A stretch of DNA of 64,000 nt, from the NCBI RefSeq assembly GCF_025506275.1, contig NZ_QYCP01000096.1, forward strand, positions 232,349 through 296,348. The letters are read 5' to 3'. A program made the translations under genes and the position numbers. This document shows, piece by piece, positions 43,928 through 53,304 of this stretch. How positions within the stretch are numbered: the stretch's first letter is position 1; every line of letters begins with the position of its first letter. The stretch comes from Brevibacterium permense. Lineage in GTDB: Bacteria; Actinomycetota; Actinomycetes; Actinomycetales; Brevibacteriaceae. Under the pieces are notes generated by a model that was given only the letters and a program-made list of their open reading frames with translations, was not told the origin of the DNA and did no database searches.

Positions 43928-44591
43928 ATGCGGGCGCCAGCTGCCCTCGTCTCTGATCGCCGAGGTGATTCGGCCGCCTCGGCGAGGGGAATCGCGGCGG
44001 ACTTCGGCGACGTCGGGCAGGTCGACGGACTGCTCGACTGCCTCGGCGAGGTGGACGTCCTCATCAACAATGTCGGCCTCTTCGATGTGGCGGAGTTCAC
44101 CGAGATCGGCGACGCGGAGTGGACGCGATACTTGGAGATCAACCTCATGGGCACGGTTCGCTCGTCCCGGAGGCTGCTCCCGCCGATGCTCGAGAACGGG
44201 TGAGGGGCGAATCGTCTTCATCGGTACGGAGTCAGCCGTCGATGTGCCAGAGCGCACGATCCACTACGGCGTGACGAAGGCTGCGGCTCTGGCGTTGAGC
44301 AATGGCCTGGCGAAACTCACCCGCGGCACCGAGGTGACGGTGAATGCCGTGCTCGGTGGGCCGACCTACTCGGACGGCGTCGCGGCTGCCGTCGAGCAGA
44401 TCGCCGCCGCGGAATCGATGCCCGCCGCGGACCTGCGGGACTCCCTCGTCCGCGATACCTCACTGCTGCAGCGTTTCATCGAGCCTGACGAGATTGCCAA
44501 CCTCGTGGCCTATCTGGCCAGCCCGCTGTCCTCGGCGACGAACGGTGCAGCCTTGCGCGCGGATGGGGGAGTGCTGCCGACTGTCGTGTGA
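43928..44591 (+). pseudogene. Short-chain dehydrogenase, frameshifted and lacking the N-terminus
   Basis: The first frame gives RGIAADFGDVGQVDGLL, GEVDVLINNVGLFDVAEF and INLMGTVRSSRRLLPPMLENG, then stops at 44201-44203. The second frame continues GRIVFIGTESAVDVPERTIHYGVTKAAALALSNGLA and ends with NGAALRADGGVLPT. Removing one G from GGG at 44198-44200 joins the two as ENGEGRIVF. The TGxxxGIG cofactor loop at the N-terminus is absent. A sequencing error could explain the frameshift but not the missing N-terminus; the gene is probably dead. It would have been a SDR with Tyr-x-x-x-Lys (YGVTK). Confidence 0.75.
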
Positions 44592-44612
44592 GGGAGGCGG
44601 GGTCGTTCGTCG

Positions 44613-45545
44613 TCATTGGAATCTGTCGAGCACAATCTCGGCGGCGGCGGCGACCAAGGCAGGTCCGTCCTCCGATTCGGGGTCATCGGTTTCTGTCATG
44701 ACGGAGATGACGATGGGTTGGCGATCGGGAGGCGTGACCACGGCGATGTCGTTCTGAATCGCATCCGAATGCCCTGATTTGTCTCTGACTACCCAGCCTT
44801 CAGGCGCACCTGCGCGGATGAGCGGATCGCCGGTCTCGTTCGCCGACATCCAGTTGAGGAGCAGTTCGCGATCTTCGTCCGAGAGCTGCTGCGGGTCGAG
44901 GAGGCCCTGGAGCCCTGCAGTGAAAGCGGCCGGGGTGGTGGTGTTGTCCGTGCTGCCATCTTCGACGTCGTTGAGCGCCGGCTCTTCGTCTGTGACTTCG
45001 GTGGTCGTGTCTCCTGCCTCCTCCAGGGCATCGTCGAGGGCTTCGGGTCCGCCGAGCTCATTGAGCACGATGTTCATCGCCAGGTTGTCGCTGACCCTCA
45101 GTGCGCTTTCGGCGACGTCGTCGAGCGGCAGTCCGTCGTCGACGTGCTTCTCCGTCACGGGTGTCCAGCCGGCCTCGTCGACATCGGCCTGTGTCCACGT
45201 CACGTTCTTCTCGAGATCGTCCGGCTTCGTGCGGCCCAGGAGCTCGGCGACGGCGAACACTTTGAGCGTGGAGGCGAAGCCGAAGCGCTCGTCGGCACGA
45301 TGGTCGACCGCTTCATCGGTCTCGGTATCGAGTGCGCTGACTCCGACCCGCGCGTCGTAGCGATCTTCGAGGTTCGTCAGCTGTTCGTCGAGTCGCTGGT
45401 GGTCGTTGTCGCCAGCCGGGCTGTTTGAGGTTTCGGTCTGTGTGTTGGACTGGTCCGGCGACTGAGCCTCACTCTGAGTGCAGCCGACCAATGCCATGGC
45501 TGCCAGTGTCGATGCAGCGACACGCTCCAGGATACGAGCGTTCAT
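44613..45545 (-). CDS. bla: Class A beta-lactamase (lipoprotein)
   Basis: A 310-residue serine beta-lactamase. The N-terminus is a lipoprotein signal with AAMALVGC (Cys about 22), then an acidic/Gln/Ser-rich linker. The class A motifs are complete: FASTLKVF (S70-x-x-K73), VSDNLAMN (S130-D-N), EEPALND (E166 and N170) and DKSGHSD (K234-S-G). It hydrolyses beta-lactams outside the membrane. ATG 45545 starts the signal; upstream codons are not secretory. It is divergent from a LysR-type gene that is followed by a BlaB-like gene, the arrangement of the Streptomyces cacaoi blaL-blaA-blaB inducible system. Confidence 0.9.
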   Translation of the reverse strand: MNARILERVAASTLAAMALVGCTQSEAQSPDQSNTQTETSNSPAGDNDHQRLDEQLTNLEDRYDARVGVSALDTETDEAVDHRADERFGFASTLKVFAVAELLGRTKPDDLEKNVTWTQADVDEAGWTPVTEKHVDDGLPLDDVAESALRVSDNLAMNIVLNELGGPEALDDALEEAGDTTTEVTDEEPALNDVEDGSTDNTTTPAAFTAGLQGLLDPQQLSDEDRELLLNWMSANETGDPLIRAGAPEGWVVRDKSGHSDAIQNDIAVVTPPDRQPIVISVMTETDDPESEDGPALVAAAAEIVLDRFQ

Positions 45546-45721
45546 CGATTCGTTCCGTTCTCTCCCCGACGGGAGTCGATTTGAGGTGGACCTGCGGGCC
45601 GAGCACTGTCTCGAAATCGATGTGCTTGCGATGCTCGCTGCTGAACATCTTTCCCCACTTCTGCCATGCGGTCGAAGACTGAAACACTCATTCTCATATC
45701 GATAACGCATACCATGAGGTC

Positions 45722-46717
45722 ATGGACCTGGTAGACGCCTGTCGGACATTCACCGCTGTCAGCGAACTCGGCAGCATGACGCTCGGTGCTGCCGCAGACG
45801 GAATCCCGCAGCCGGTGGCCAGTCGGCGTATCGCCGGGCTTGAAAAGCAGCTCGGTGCGCGGCTCCTCGAACGGACCGGACGCGGAGTGAGTCTCACACC
45901 GTTCGGTCGCGACATGCTGGTCCCGGCAACGCGCCTGGTCGAACTGGCAGACGAGCTTCTGACCGGTGCCGACCGGGCAAAGTTGCGGCCAATCACTCTG
46001 GCAGTCCCGACTTCCTGCTCGACACGAAATCTTGCCGTGCTGGCGGCATCGATGAAGGACCGGGGGCTTCGGGTCGACTTCCACTCGAGTCCGCCGGGCA
46101 AGCGGTCCGACGATCTCGATGGGAGACGAGTGCGCGCTTCGGTGCAGACCGTTCCCGCAGACGAAGGCACATGGGCTGTCGCGTTGGGTTGTGCTCATCG
46201 CTCTCCGCTGACGGTTCCGGTGCGGATCGCCGACCTGCGGAGATCTCGGGCGCGGGTCCCCGGCGATGATCTCGAACTTGCAGGTCGACGCCTGCGAGTG
46301 ACGAGCGAGGACAACGTTCCGCACATTCGCGACCGGGTCCGACGATCCGCCGAGACCGCGGGCCTGCTTCCCTACCAAGTCATTGTGGACACCTCAGATC
46401 CTGACGCGGTCGCGGCGGTGCTCAGTGACGGTGATCTGCTGCTGTGCAGCGAGGCCGAAGCCGCGGAATTGGATCTTTCCTGGGCGCCGCTCATCGACCC
46501 GACGATTTCTCGGGGCTATGAATTGGCGGCCGCCGCGGACGAGGACATAATGCTGCTTGCCGACTTCGCCGAGGAGGTCGCTGATTGCCTCGGCGGATCG
46601 GTCGCCTCCGAGGCGAACAGGCGGACTTCGAGGTCGGGAAGGCGACGATCGCCGTCCAGCGGTGCCGCCTCGGCGCCCGTTCCGCGGACCACGCGGTCGA
46701 GGGGTGAAGCGCCATGA
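45722..46717 (+). CDS. blaA: LysR-type regulator of beta-lactamase (BlaA/AmpR-like)
   Basis: A 331-residue LysR protein with the N-terminal helix-turn-helix (DACRTFTAVSELGSMTLGAAADGIPQPVASRRIAGLEKQLGARLLERTGRGVSLTPFG). The C-terminal effector domain is poorly conserved and ends in a Ser/Arg-rich tail. It is divergent from bla over 176 bp and overlaps the BlaB-like gene (ATGA). CTCAT-N16-ATGAG (45693-45718) just upstream of and at its start is a possible binding site. An activator of bla that responds to cell-wall stress is inferred from this layout. Confidence 0.8.
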   Translation: MDLVDACRTFTAVSELGSMTLGAAADGIPQPVASRRIAGLEKQLGARLLERTGRGVSLTPFGRDMLVPATRLVELADELLTGADRAKLRPITLAVPTSCSTRNLAVLAASMKDRGLRVDFHSSPPGKRSDDLDGRRVRASVQTVPADEGTWAVALGCAHRSPLTVPVRIADLRRSRARVPGDDLELAGRRLRVTSEDNVPHIRDRVRRSAETAGLLPYQVIVDTSDPDAVAAVLSDGDLLLCSEAEAAELDLSWAPLIDPTISRGYELAAAADEDIMLLADFAEEVADCLGGSVASEANRRTSRSGRRRSPSSGAASAPVPRTTRSRGEAP

Positions 46718-47613
46718 TCGAACGGAAGAGAGTCATCAGGGCGGCCGAAGCAGAGCTTGAACAGGCGGGTCTGAGCGCCCGAATCATCGCCCGTGATCTC
46801 GATACGAACGCCGAGGTTGTGCTCGCACCCGACGGAGCGGTGCCGCTGGCGTCGCTGGTCAAAGTGCCGATTGCACTGGCAGTGCTCAATCGAATTGTGG
46901 CGGGGGACCTTGCCGCCGACGAGCAGGTCCGAGTCGAACCGGCCGCTGCCGGATCTGCGAGTCCGACCAGTGCTGCACGCTTTCGGCACCCGGCGCGGAT
47001 CGCGGTCGAGGACCTGCTCACCTTGGCCGTGTGCTTCAGCGACAACACCGCCGCCGATGCACTGCTTGACCTTGTTCCTGCAGCCGAGGTGCAGAGGGAC
47101 CTCGATGCTCTCGGGCTGCGGACCATCGATATCCGTCACCGGCTCGATGCGCTGACGATGACACCGATGGAGAGCCTCGACAGAGCCGATGCGCACCTGG
47201 CCTACGACCTCGCACAGACTCGATCGCCCCAGGGCGACGGGCATCGGATCTGGCAGCTCGACGTCTCCCGCGCCAACTCCGCCACTGCTCGCGGACTGAT
47301 GGGCCTCCTCGCCGAGGTCTGGCGCCCCGCGAGGCTCGACCACGGCGTCGCCGCCCGGCTGCGGGAGCTGATGTCCGGGAACGTCGTTCGCCACCGACTT
47401 GCGCCCGACCTGATGTCCGATTCGGCTCGGTGGTCATCGAAGACGGGCACCTTGCTCCATCTCAGACACGAGATCGGTGTCGTCGACCACGCCGACGGTC
47501 AGTCGATCGCCATCGTCGTGCTCAGCGAATCGAGCAATCCCGTTTCGGTTCAGCCCGCCGCGGAGGCTGCTCTCGGTGCTGCTGCCCGTGCCCTTCACGA
47601 TCTGCTGAGGTGA
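46714..47613 (+). CDS. blaB: Cytoplasmic penicillin-recognising-type serine hydrolase (BlaB-like)
   Basis: A 299-residue protein of the class A beta-lactamase fold without a signal peptide. It has LASLVKVP (SxxK, about residue 47-50), FSDNTAAD (SDN) and SKTGTLLHLRHEIGVV (KTG), but the omega-loop region (HRLDALTMTPMESL) has no clear E166-x-x-x-N. This fits the regulator BlaB of Streptomyces cacaoi, which has these motifs yet is needed for induction rather than hydrolysis. It overlaps blaA by four bases. Its role in signal transmission is inferred. Confidence 0.78.
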   Translation: MIERKRVIRAAEAELEQAGLSARIIARDLDTNAEVVLAPDGAVPLASLVKVPIALAVLNRIVAGDLAADEQVRVEPAAAGSASPTSAARFRHPARIAVEDLLTLAVCFSDNTAADALLDLVPAAEVQRDLDALGLRTIDIRHRLDALTMTPMESLDRADAHLAYDLAQTRSPQGDGHRIWQLDVSRANSATARGLMGLLAEVWRPARLDHGVAARLRELMSGNVVRHRLAPDLMSDSARWSSKTGTLLHLRHEIGVVDHADGQSIAIVVLSESSNPVSVQPAAEAALGAAARALHDLLR

Positions 47614-47651
47614 GGGGAACGTCGGTCCGCAGACACTCTTTCCCTCCCGAA

Positions 47652-47707
47652 CTACCCGACGGCGGCTCAGCAACCTCGCGCGAGGTTGCTGAGCCGCCGT
47701 CAGGTAG
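47652..47707. repeat. Palindromic repeat element, copy 3
   Basis: A 56-bp palindrome with one mismatch (47657/47702): CTACCCGACGGCGGCTCAGC... with centre CTCGC|GCGAG. The right flank is CAATTGGGG. It lies between the convergent blaB-like gene and metQ. Relative to copy 2, both arms carry the compensating T/A change at the CTCAG/CTGAG position, which keeps the stem paired. Confidence 0.9.
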
Positions 47708-47716
47708 CAATTGGGG

Positions 47717-48553
47717 TCAGAAGCTGGGGAGGACGGAGCCGTCGGCCCACTTCTCCTCGATGAACTTCTTCACCTCGGGGGAGTGGAGCAGCTCGTCGAG
47801 CTTCTTGATGTTCTCGTCGTCCTTGTTCTCCGTGCGCACGGCGAGGAAGTTGCCGTACGGGTTGTCCTCGGCCTTCTCCAGCAGGATGCCGTCCTTGGCC
47901 GGGCTCAGACCGGCTTCCAGGGCGTTGTTGCCGTTGATGACCGAAGCATCCACGTCTTCGAGGGTGCGAGCCAGCTGTGCGGCGTCGGCCTCGACGAACT
48001 TCACGTTCTTCGGGTTGTCCTCGACATCGGAGAGCTTCGCATCGACCGCGTCCACGCCGTCCTTGAGGGTGATGAGCTTCGCTTCTTCGAGCATCTTCAG
48101 CGCGCGACCCTGGTTCGACGGATCGTTGTTGATGCCGATCTTGGCGTTCTTCGGGATGTCCTTGACGTCCTTGATGTCCTTCGAGAACAGCGCGAAGGGC
48201 TCGAGGTTGATCGGCTCGAAGCCGGTGATCTCGTAGCCCTGGCCTTCGACCTCGGAGTCGAGGTATGGCTTGTGCTGGAAGTAGTTCGCGTCGATGTCGC
48301 CGTCGTTGAGCGCCTTGTTCGGCAGCGTGTAGTCCGTGTACTCGGTGACCTCGATGTCGAGGCCGGCATCCTCGGCGAGGTTCTCATCCACATAGCGCAG
48401 GATGTCGCCCTGCGGCACCGGGGTCGCACCCACGGTGAGCTTCGTGATGTCGCCGTCCTTCTCACCGACGGAATCCGTGCCGCCGCCGACGAGTCCGCAG
48501 CCCGAGAGCAGCAGAGTCGCGCTGGCCGCGATCGCAATGAGCTTGGTCTTCAT
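47717..48553 (-). CDS. metQ: Methionine ABC transporter substrate-binding lipoprotein
   Basis: A 278-residue NLPA-family lipoprotein with lipobox LLLSGCG (Cys about 19). The mature part begins KLTVGATPVPQGDILRYV and has VEVTEYTDYTLPNKALNDGDIDANYFQHKPYL and INNDPSNQGRALKMLEEAKLI, classical for MetQ. It binds D- or L-methionine outside the membrane. It is the last gene of metN-metI-metQ, with a 65-bp spacer after metI. GTTCTCC/GGAGAAC gives the ribosome site before ATG 48553. Confidence 0.92.
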   Translation of the reverse strand: MKTKLIAIAASATLLLSGCGLVGGGTDSVGEKDGDITKLTVGATPVPQGDILRYVDENLAEDAGLDIEVTEYTDYTLPNKALNDGDIDANYFQHKPYLDSEVEGQGYEITGFEPINLEPFALFSKDIKDVKDIPKNAKIGINNDPSNQGRALKMLEEAKLITLKDGVDAVDAKLSDVEDNPKNVKFVEADAAQLARTLEDVDASVINGNNALEAGLSPAKDGILLEKAEDNPYGNFLAVRTENKDDENIKKLDELLHSPEVKKFIEEKWADGSVLPSF

Positions 48554-48618
48554 GGTTCTCCTTGATGTGTTCTGTGTGTTGTGAAGAGCGCAGATGAGGT
48601 GGTTGCCGCCGAGGCGGC

Positions 48619-49293
48619 TCACCGGTGGTCGACCGCGCGGGCCAGCCGATCGCCGATGAACTGGATGATCGTGACGATGAGGACGAGGACGATGATGCAG
48701 GCGATCATCGTGTCCGCCTGGTAGCGCTGATAGCCGTAGGAGATCGCCAGAGCACCCAGACCGCCGCCGCCCACGGCACCGGCCATCGCGGTATAGGACA
48801 CCAACGTCACCGAGGTGACCGTGGCGGCTCCGATGAGACCGGGCAGAGCCTCGGGAACGTAGACCTGACGGATCACCTGGCCGTTCGAGGCGCCCATCAT
48901 CAGTGCGGCTTCGATCTTGCCTTCGGAGACCTCGCGCAGCGAGTTCTCGACCAGGCGGGCATAGAAGGGGATCGCGCCGATTGTCAGTGACACCACGGTC
49001 GCCTGCCAGCCCAGCGCCGAGCCGACGACGAATCGGGCGAAGGGGATGAGGGCGATGATGAGGATGATGAAGGGGATCGAGCGCGTGATGTCGACGATGA
49101 AGGACAGCACCCGATAGACGACCGGGTTCGAGTTCAGCCCGCCCTTCGACGCGGTGAACAGCCAGATGCCCAAGGGCAGTCCGAAGAGGACGGCGAGCCC
49201 GGTCGACCAGGCCGTCATGAGCAGAGTCTCGATGGCGGCCGGCCACATCTGATCGGTGATCGCCGGGTTGTCGAACCATGTGGGATCGTTCAT
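48619..49293 (-). CDS. metI: Methionine ABC transporter permease
   Basis: A 224-residue permease with five to six spans. Typical MetI segments are TLLMTAWSTGLAVLFGLPLGIWLF, DITRSIPFIILIIALIPFAR, the EAA loop EAALMMGASNGQVIRQVYVPEALP and AGAVGGGGLGALAISYGYQRY. Its ATG shares one base with the metN stop (TGATG), so both are translated together. Confidence 0.93.
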   Translation of the reverse strand: MNDPTWFDNPAITDQMWPAAIETLLMTAWSTGLAVLFGLPLGIWLFTASKGGLNSNPVVYRVLSFIVDITRSIPFIILIIALIPFARFVVGSALGWQATVVSLTIGAIPFYARLVENSLREVSEGKIEAALMMGASNGQVIRQVYVPEALPGLIGAATVTSVTLVSYTAMAGAVGGGGLGALAISYGYQRYQADTMIACIIVLVLIVTIIQFIGDRLARAVDHR

Positions 49294-50261
49294 CAGGCTG
49301 CCTCCTCCGCATAGATTCCATCGGCTTTCAGGGCGCTGATCAGCTCTTTCGCCTGTTCGGCCGAGTCGACGGAGAAGCGCAGCCGACCGACCTGGCGGCC
49401 TTCGATCGTCTCCACGGCTCCGGCGAGGATCGCCTCGGCGCTCGCTCCGGCATTCCGTGCGGCGGTGAGTACGGTGGGCAGATCGGTGCCGGCCAGGGAC
49501 ACCTCGACGAGGCGGCTGGCCCCGTCGTCGAGGCTGACCGGAGGCAGGGGGACGAGATCCTTGGCCAGGATCGATCCGGGCTCGGCGATGACCTCGGCGA
49601 GTTTCCCGGTCTTAGCCACGCGGCCGTCGGCGAGCAGCGTCACGGAGTCGCAGATCTCGCGGATGACTGACATCTCGTGGGTGATGATGAGGACGGTGAT
49701 GCCCAGACGGTCGCGCAGGGAGCGGATGAGGCCGAGGATCTGATCCGTCGTCGTCGAATCCAATGCCGAGGTGGGCTCATCGCACAGCAGCACCTTCGGC
49801 TCTGCTGCCAGTGCTCGGGCGATGCCGACGCGCTGCTTCTGCCCGCCCGAGAGCTGAGCTGGATAGTTGTCGACTCGGTCGCCGAGGCCGACGAATTCGA
49901 GGAGCTCACGGGCCTTGGCCAGGCGTTCGGCCTTCGGCACTCCTGCGATCTTGAGCGGGTGGGCCACGTTCTTCAGCGCGGTGCTCGAGTCGAGGAGGTT
50001 GACGTGCTGGAAGACCATGCCGATGCTGCGACGGGCCTCGCGCAGTCCGGCACCGGACTGGTTGGTGAGGTCGACGCCGTTGATCGACACCGTCCCGGAG
50101 GTGGGGGACTCGAGCCCCGTCAGGCAGCGGATGAGCGTGGACTTGCCGGCGCCGGAGCGGCCGACGATGCCGTGGATCTCTCCGGCGGGGACCGAGAGGT
50201 CGATCTCCTCCAGGGCGACGGTCTCTCCGAACACCTTCCGCAGTGCGCGCAGTTCGATCAC
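49293..50261 (-). CDS. metN: Methionine ABC transporter ATP-binding protein
   Basis: A 322-residue ATPase with Walker [15 protein letters not shown]-loop VFQHVNLL, signature [15 protein letters not shown], Walker [13 protein letters not shown] and [13 protein letters not shown]. The C-terminal ~75 residues form the NIL domain, which binds methionine and shuts transport down (transinhibition). GTG 50261 follows GAGGAGG; upstream codons do not belong to the family. First gene of the metNIQ operon; no SAM riboswitch-like fold was recognised upstream. Confidence 0.92.
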   Translation of the reverse strand: MIELRALRKVFGETVALEEIDLSVPAGEIHGIVGRSGAGKSTLIRCLTGLESPTSGTVSINGVDLTNQSGAGLREARRSIGMVFQHVNLLDSSTALKNVAHPLKIAGVPKAERLAKARELLEFVGLGDRVDNYPAQLSGGQKQRVGIARALAAEPKVLLCDEPTSALDSTTTDQILGLIRSLRDRLGITVLIITHEMSVIREICDSVTLLADGRVAKTGKLAEVIAEPGSILAKDLVPLPPVSLDDGASRLVEVSLAGTDLPTVLTAARNAGASAEAILAGAVETIEGRQVGRLRFSVDSAEQAKELISALKADGIYAEEAA

Positions 50262-50611
50262 AGGCGCCTCCTCGTGTGGTTGACGAATGCCGCGCACGGT
50301 GGTGGACGGCAGAGATTTGGAGATGGGTCGGTCTACGGTCCAGTAAGGCCGACGATTCAGGATGACAAGGAATCGCCTCGGCGTCGGCATGGGATGTCAT
50401 AAAAGGACGCATTGGCGGTCCATCGTGACGAAGAACTCACTGCGGCGGAGATGACGAGACGGTGAACGGCGGTCGAAGTCGGGACAGAATCCAGCAGCAT
50501 TTTCCTCCGACGTAACCCAATGTCCATGTCCGGGGCGTAACTGTGGATGATCGACAGGTTTGCCTGCCCGGGTACCCGGCGGGCGGATGAACTCCACGAC
50601 GGGACCGGTGA
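50262..50611. other. Divergent spacer between metN and the glycopolymer locus
   Basis: No credible gene is seen in these 350 bp. The spacer should hold the metNIQ promoter and that of the rightward glycosyltransferase operon. It includes one copy of the recurrent 10-mer CGCCTCGGCG (50374-50383). I found no S-box or other known riboswitch pattern. Confidence 0.5.
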
Positions 50612-51700
50612 ATGTACGAAGAAACGGCCAGGATCGCGGCGATCGTGCCCTGCCACAACGAGGAGATCACCGTCGCCAAGGTCGTCGGCGACCTCAAGGC
50701 CGCCGTTCCCGGGATCACGGTCTACGTCTACGACAACTGCTCGAGCGATCGCACCTCGCAGCGCGCCGTCGAAGCCGGTGCCATCGTGCGCAAAGAGAAC
50801 GTGCCCGGCAAGGGCAACGTCGTCCGCCGCGCCTTCGCCGACATCGACGCCGACATCTACGTGATGATCGACGGCGACGACACCTACGAGGCGGCCCACC
50901 TGCCCGAGATGATCGACACCCTGCTCTCCGGTCCGTACGACCACGTGCTCGGCGTTCGCCAGGACAACCAGGAGACCACGTCCTACCGGCCGGGCCACGA
51001 GGCCGGGAACAAGATGTTCAACCGGCTGACCGGGTGGCTCTTCGGTTCGCACGTGTCCGACATGCTTTCGGGCTACCGCGTCTTCTCCCGCCGCTTCGTC
51101 AAGTCGTTCCCCGCCATCAGCCGCCGGTTCGAGATCGAAACCGAGCTGACCGTGCACACGATGTCCCTGCGCCTTCCCACCACCGAGGTGGCCGTGGACT
51201 TCCGTGACCGACCCGCCGGAAGCGAGTCGAAGCTCTCGACCTTCAAGGATGGGTTCCGCATCCTCGGGCTGATCTCCGCCCTCGTCCGGCACGAACGACC
51301 CCGCCTGTTCTACGGCGCACTCACCACCGTGCTCGCTGCCCTGTCGCTGGCCCTCGGCCTTCCCGTGGTGTGGGAGTTCTGGCAGACCGGGCTCGTGCCC
51401 AGGTTCCCCACCGCGATCCTCGCCGCCGCGCTCATGGGCCTGGCGTTCCTGCTCGGCAGCGTCGGCCTGACCTTGGACGGTCTGCGCAGGGCCCGTCGCG
51501 AGACCTCCCGCCTGGTCTACCTCAGCCTGCCCGCCGTCAGCGGTCGACCCCTCACGCAGCGCCGGGACCTTACGCAGGGCCGGGACCCGCGACAGACTGG
51601 TCCCGCGGACGACGAGTTCTCAGCTCCGGAGGCAGGGCTCTTCGCCGAGGCCCCACAGTTGGAGCCGAGTCGGCAGGCGCGGGCACGCTTCGCTTCATGA
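50612..51700 (+). CDS. Glycosyltransferase family 2 (DPM1/ArnC-like) with two C-terminal membrane spans
   Basis: A 362-residue GT2 enzyme. The GT-A core begins ARIAAIVPCHNEEITVAKVV and has VYDNCSSDRTSQRA, KGNVVRRAF and the metal motif MIDGDDTYE (about residues 89-97), then DMLSGYRVFSRRFVKSF. Two hydrophobic spans (about 238-260 and 272-290) and an acidic tail follow. Such enzymes transfer sugar from nucleotide-sugar to polyprenyl phosphate. Its stop overlaps the next gene (ATGA), and GtrA is two genes downstream, a usual combination for lipid-linked sugar donors used in wall polymer glycosylation. Confidence 0.87.
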   Translation: MYEETARIAAIVPCHNEEITVAKVVGDLKAAVPGITVYVYDNCSSDRTSQRAVEAGAIVRKENVPGKGNVVRRAFADIDADIYVMIDGDDTYEAAHLPEMIDTLLSGPYDHVLGVRQDNQETTSYRPGHEAGNKMFNRLTGWLFGSHVSDMLSGYRVFSRRFVKSFPAISRRFEIETELTVHTMSLRLPTTEVAVDFRDRPAGSESKLSTFKDGFRILGLISALVRHERPRLFYGALTTVLAALSLALGLPVVWEFWQTGLVPRFPTAILAAALMGLAFLLGSVGLTLDGLRRARRETSRLVYLSLPAVSGRPLTQRRDLTQGRDPRQTGPADDEFSAPEAGLFAEAPQLEPSRQARARFAS

Positions 51701-53283
51701 GTCGTTCTGCTATCCGCAGGTGGCTGACGTCCCCGTTGGCATGGGATCTGCTGCTCGGAGTACTCGTCGCGGCCTGGTCGGCGATCTTCCTGCGTCTGTT
51801 CTGGCCCGGTCGAGTCAACGTCGATATCGCCAACCAGTACCTGCAGGCCGCAGGGAAGATCCCGTACTCCGATTGGCATCCGCCGGTGATGAGTGCGGTG
51901 TGGCGAATCCTCATCGACATCACCGGAGACCCGGGCAGTCTGCTCCTGCTGCAGGTCGGCCTGCTGGCCGCGGCTGCGTGGGGGATCGGGGTGTTCGTCC
52001 ACCGATCCGGAGCGCCGAGGTGGGTGTCGCTCTTGGGTCCGACAATCATGGTCACACCTTGGGTCGTGTCCCAGATGACGACGCTGTGGAAGGACACCCA
52101 GATGGCCGTGGCCATCCTGCTCGCCATCGTCCTCATCATGATCACCCGCTTCGTCCCGAAGACCTGGCTGCTATGGCTTCCGGCCCTGGCTCTCCTCGTC
52201 TACGCGGTGGGGGTGCGCAAGAACGCGGTGTTCGCGGTCGTGCCGATCGCCGTGTACGGCGGATGGAGCCTGATGCAGCTGTGGCGCAATCGTCGAAGAC
52301 GACCTGGAGACGCAGCCACGACGGTCTCCGAGTCACCTGAGACTTCAGAGCCGACAGCATCTTCCGCGAAGAAGGGACGCCCGCTTCTGATGACGGCGGC
52401 CTCGTCGCTGATCGTCCTCGTGCTCATCGGCGGAGGCGTCAAAGTCACCGACGCGGTCATCGACGCGCAGATGGGAGTGACGAAGACCGGTCAGATCTCA
52501 CAGATTCTGCTCGACGACGTGATGTTCTCCGTCCCCGACGCCGAACTCAAGAAGTCCGGGGCCCCGAAGGAACTCACCGACCACATCAGTTCGGCTCGAG
52601 AGAAGTGCCTGGAGAAGGGCGAGATCTGGGATGCGTACTGGAACTGCTTCGGCAAGGGTGAGAGCGGAGAGGACTTCTCCCCGATCGCTCATCAGGACGC
52701 GCTCAAGGAGCTGTGGCTCGACCATGTCATCACTCACCCCCTGCGCTACGCCGAGTACCGGGCCGCGGTGTTCTCCTACTACTTCTTCACCTCCGGTGTC
52801 GAGTACTGGCCGGCTGAATGGCATCGCGAGGCGACGAAAGCGGGCATCGAGCAGGGGGACTCCAAGGCCGACTACATCGTCCGTCCCTACGTCGAGGACT
52901 TCGCGCTCGGCACTTTCCCGATGCTGTTCGCCCCCTGGTTCTGGACCCTGGTGGCCGTCGTGATGCTCGGTCTCGGCTATCGGGCGCACCGACAGCAGCG
53001 CGAGGCAACTATCCACAAGCGATCCTTCTGGCCCGAGATCACGACTTTGGCCGCCTCGGCGCTGTGCTATGTCTTCGGATACTTCCCGATCGTGCCGGCC
53101 AACCATTTCCGCTACACGTTCTGGCCCGCATTGGCGCTGACCACGGCAGTCGTGCTCGCGATCGCAACGTGGCGGCGCCGCCCGGATCGAAACCGGACGA
53201 GCCGATCCGCACACTGCGGCAACGATCCAGAACGGGACGCGGCCACTCCGCCGAGCGCGGCATCCAGCGAGTCCGAAACATAG
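51697..53283 (+). CDS. Polytopic membrane protein, probable GT-C-type glycosyltransferase
   Basis: A 528-residue protein with about ten spans. After the first span come an acidic first loop (FWPGRVNVDIANQYLQAAGKIPYSDWHPPVMSAVWRIL) with the DxxxQ...DWHPP pattern seen in membrane proteins of the GT-C/DUF6020 type, and a large external domain (about residues 270-390) that includes MTTLWKDTQM upstream and the C-terminal NHFRYTFWP. Enzymes of this fold use polyprenyl-phosphate sugars. It starts at ATG 51697 inside the GT2 stop and ends 21 bases before gtrA, so the three form one operon. The exact family is not certain. Confidence 0.7.
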   Translation: MSRSAIRRWLTSPLAWDLLLGVLVAAWSAIFLRLFWPGRVNVDIANQYLQAAGKIPYSDWHPPVMSAVWRILIDITGDPGSLLLLQVGLLAAAAWGIGVFVHRSGAPRWVSLLGPTIMVTPWVVSQMTTLWKDTQMAVAILLAIVLIMITRFVPKTWLLWLPALALLVYAVGVRKNAVFAVVPIAVYGGWSLMQLWRNRRRRPGDAATTVSESPETSEPTASSAKKGRPLLMTAASSLIVLVLIGGGVKVTDAVIDAQMGVTKTGQISQILLDDVMFSVPDAELKKSGAPKELTDHISSAREKCLEKGEIWDAYWNCFGKGESGEDFSPIAHQDALKELWLDHVITHPLRYAEYRAAVFSYYFFTSGVEYWPAEWHREATKAGIEQGDSKADYIVRPYVEDFALGTFPMLFAPWFWTLVAVVMLGLGYRAHRQQREATIHKRSFWPEITTLAASALCYVFGYFPIVPANHFRYTFWPALALTTAVVLAIATWRRRPDRNRTSRSAHCGNDPERDAATPPSAASSESET

Positions 53284-53304
53284 AGCCATAGACTGGCACC
53301 AGTT

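Noticed and set aside
50262..50611. SAM or S-box riboswitch before metN.
   Set aside because: No recognisable conserved core or terminator/antiterminator pair could be found by eye.
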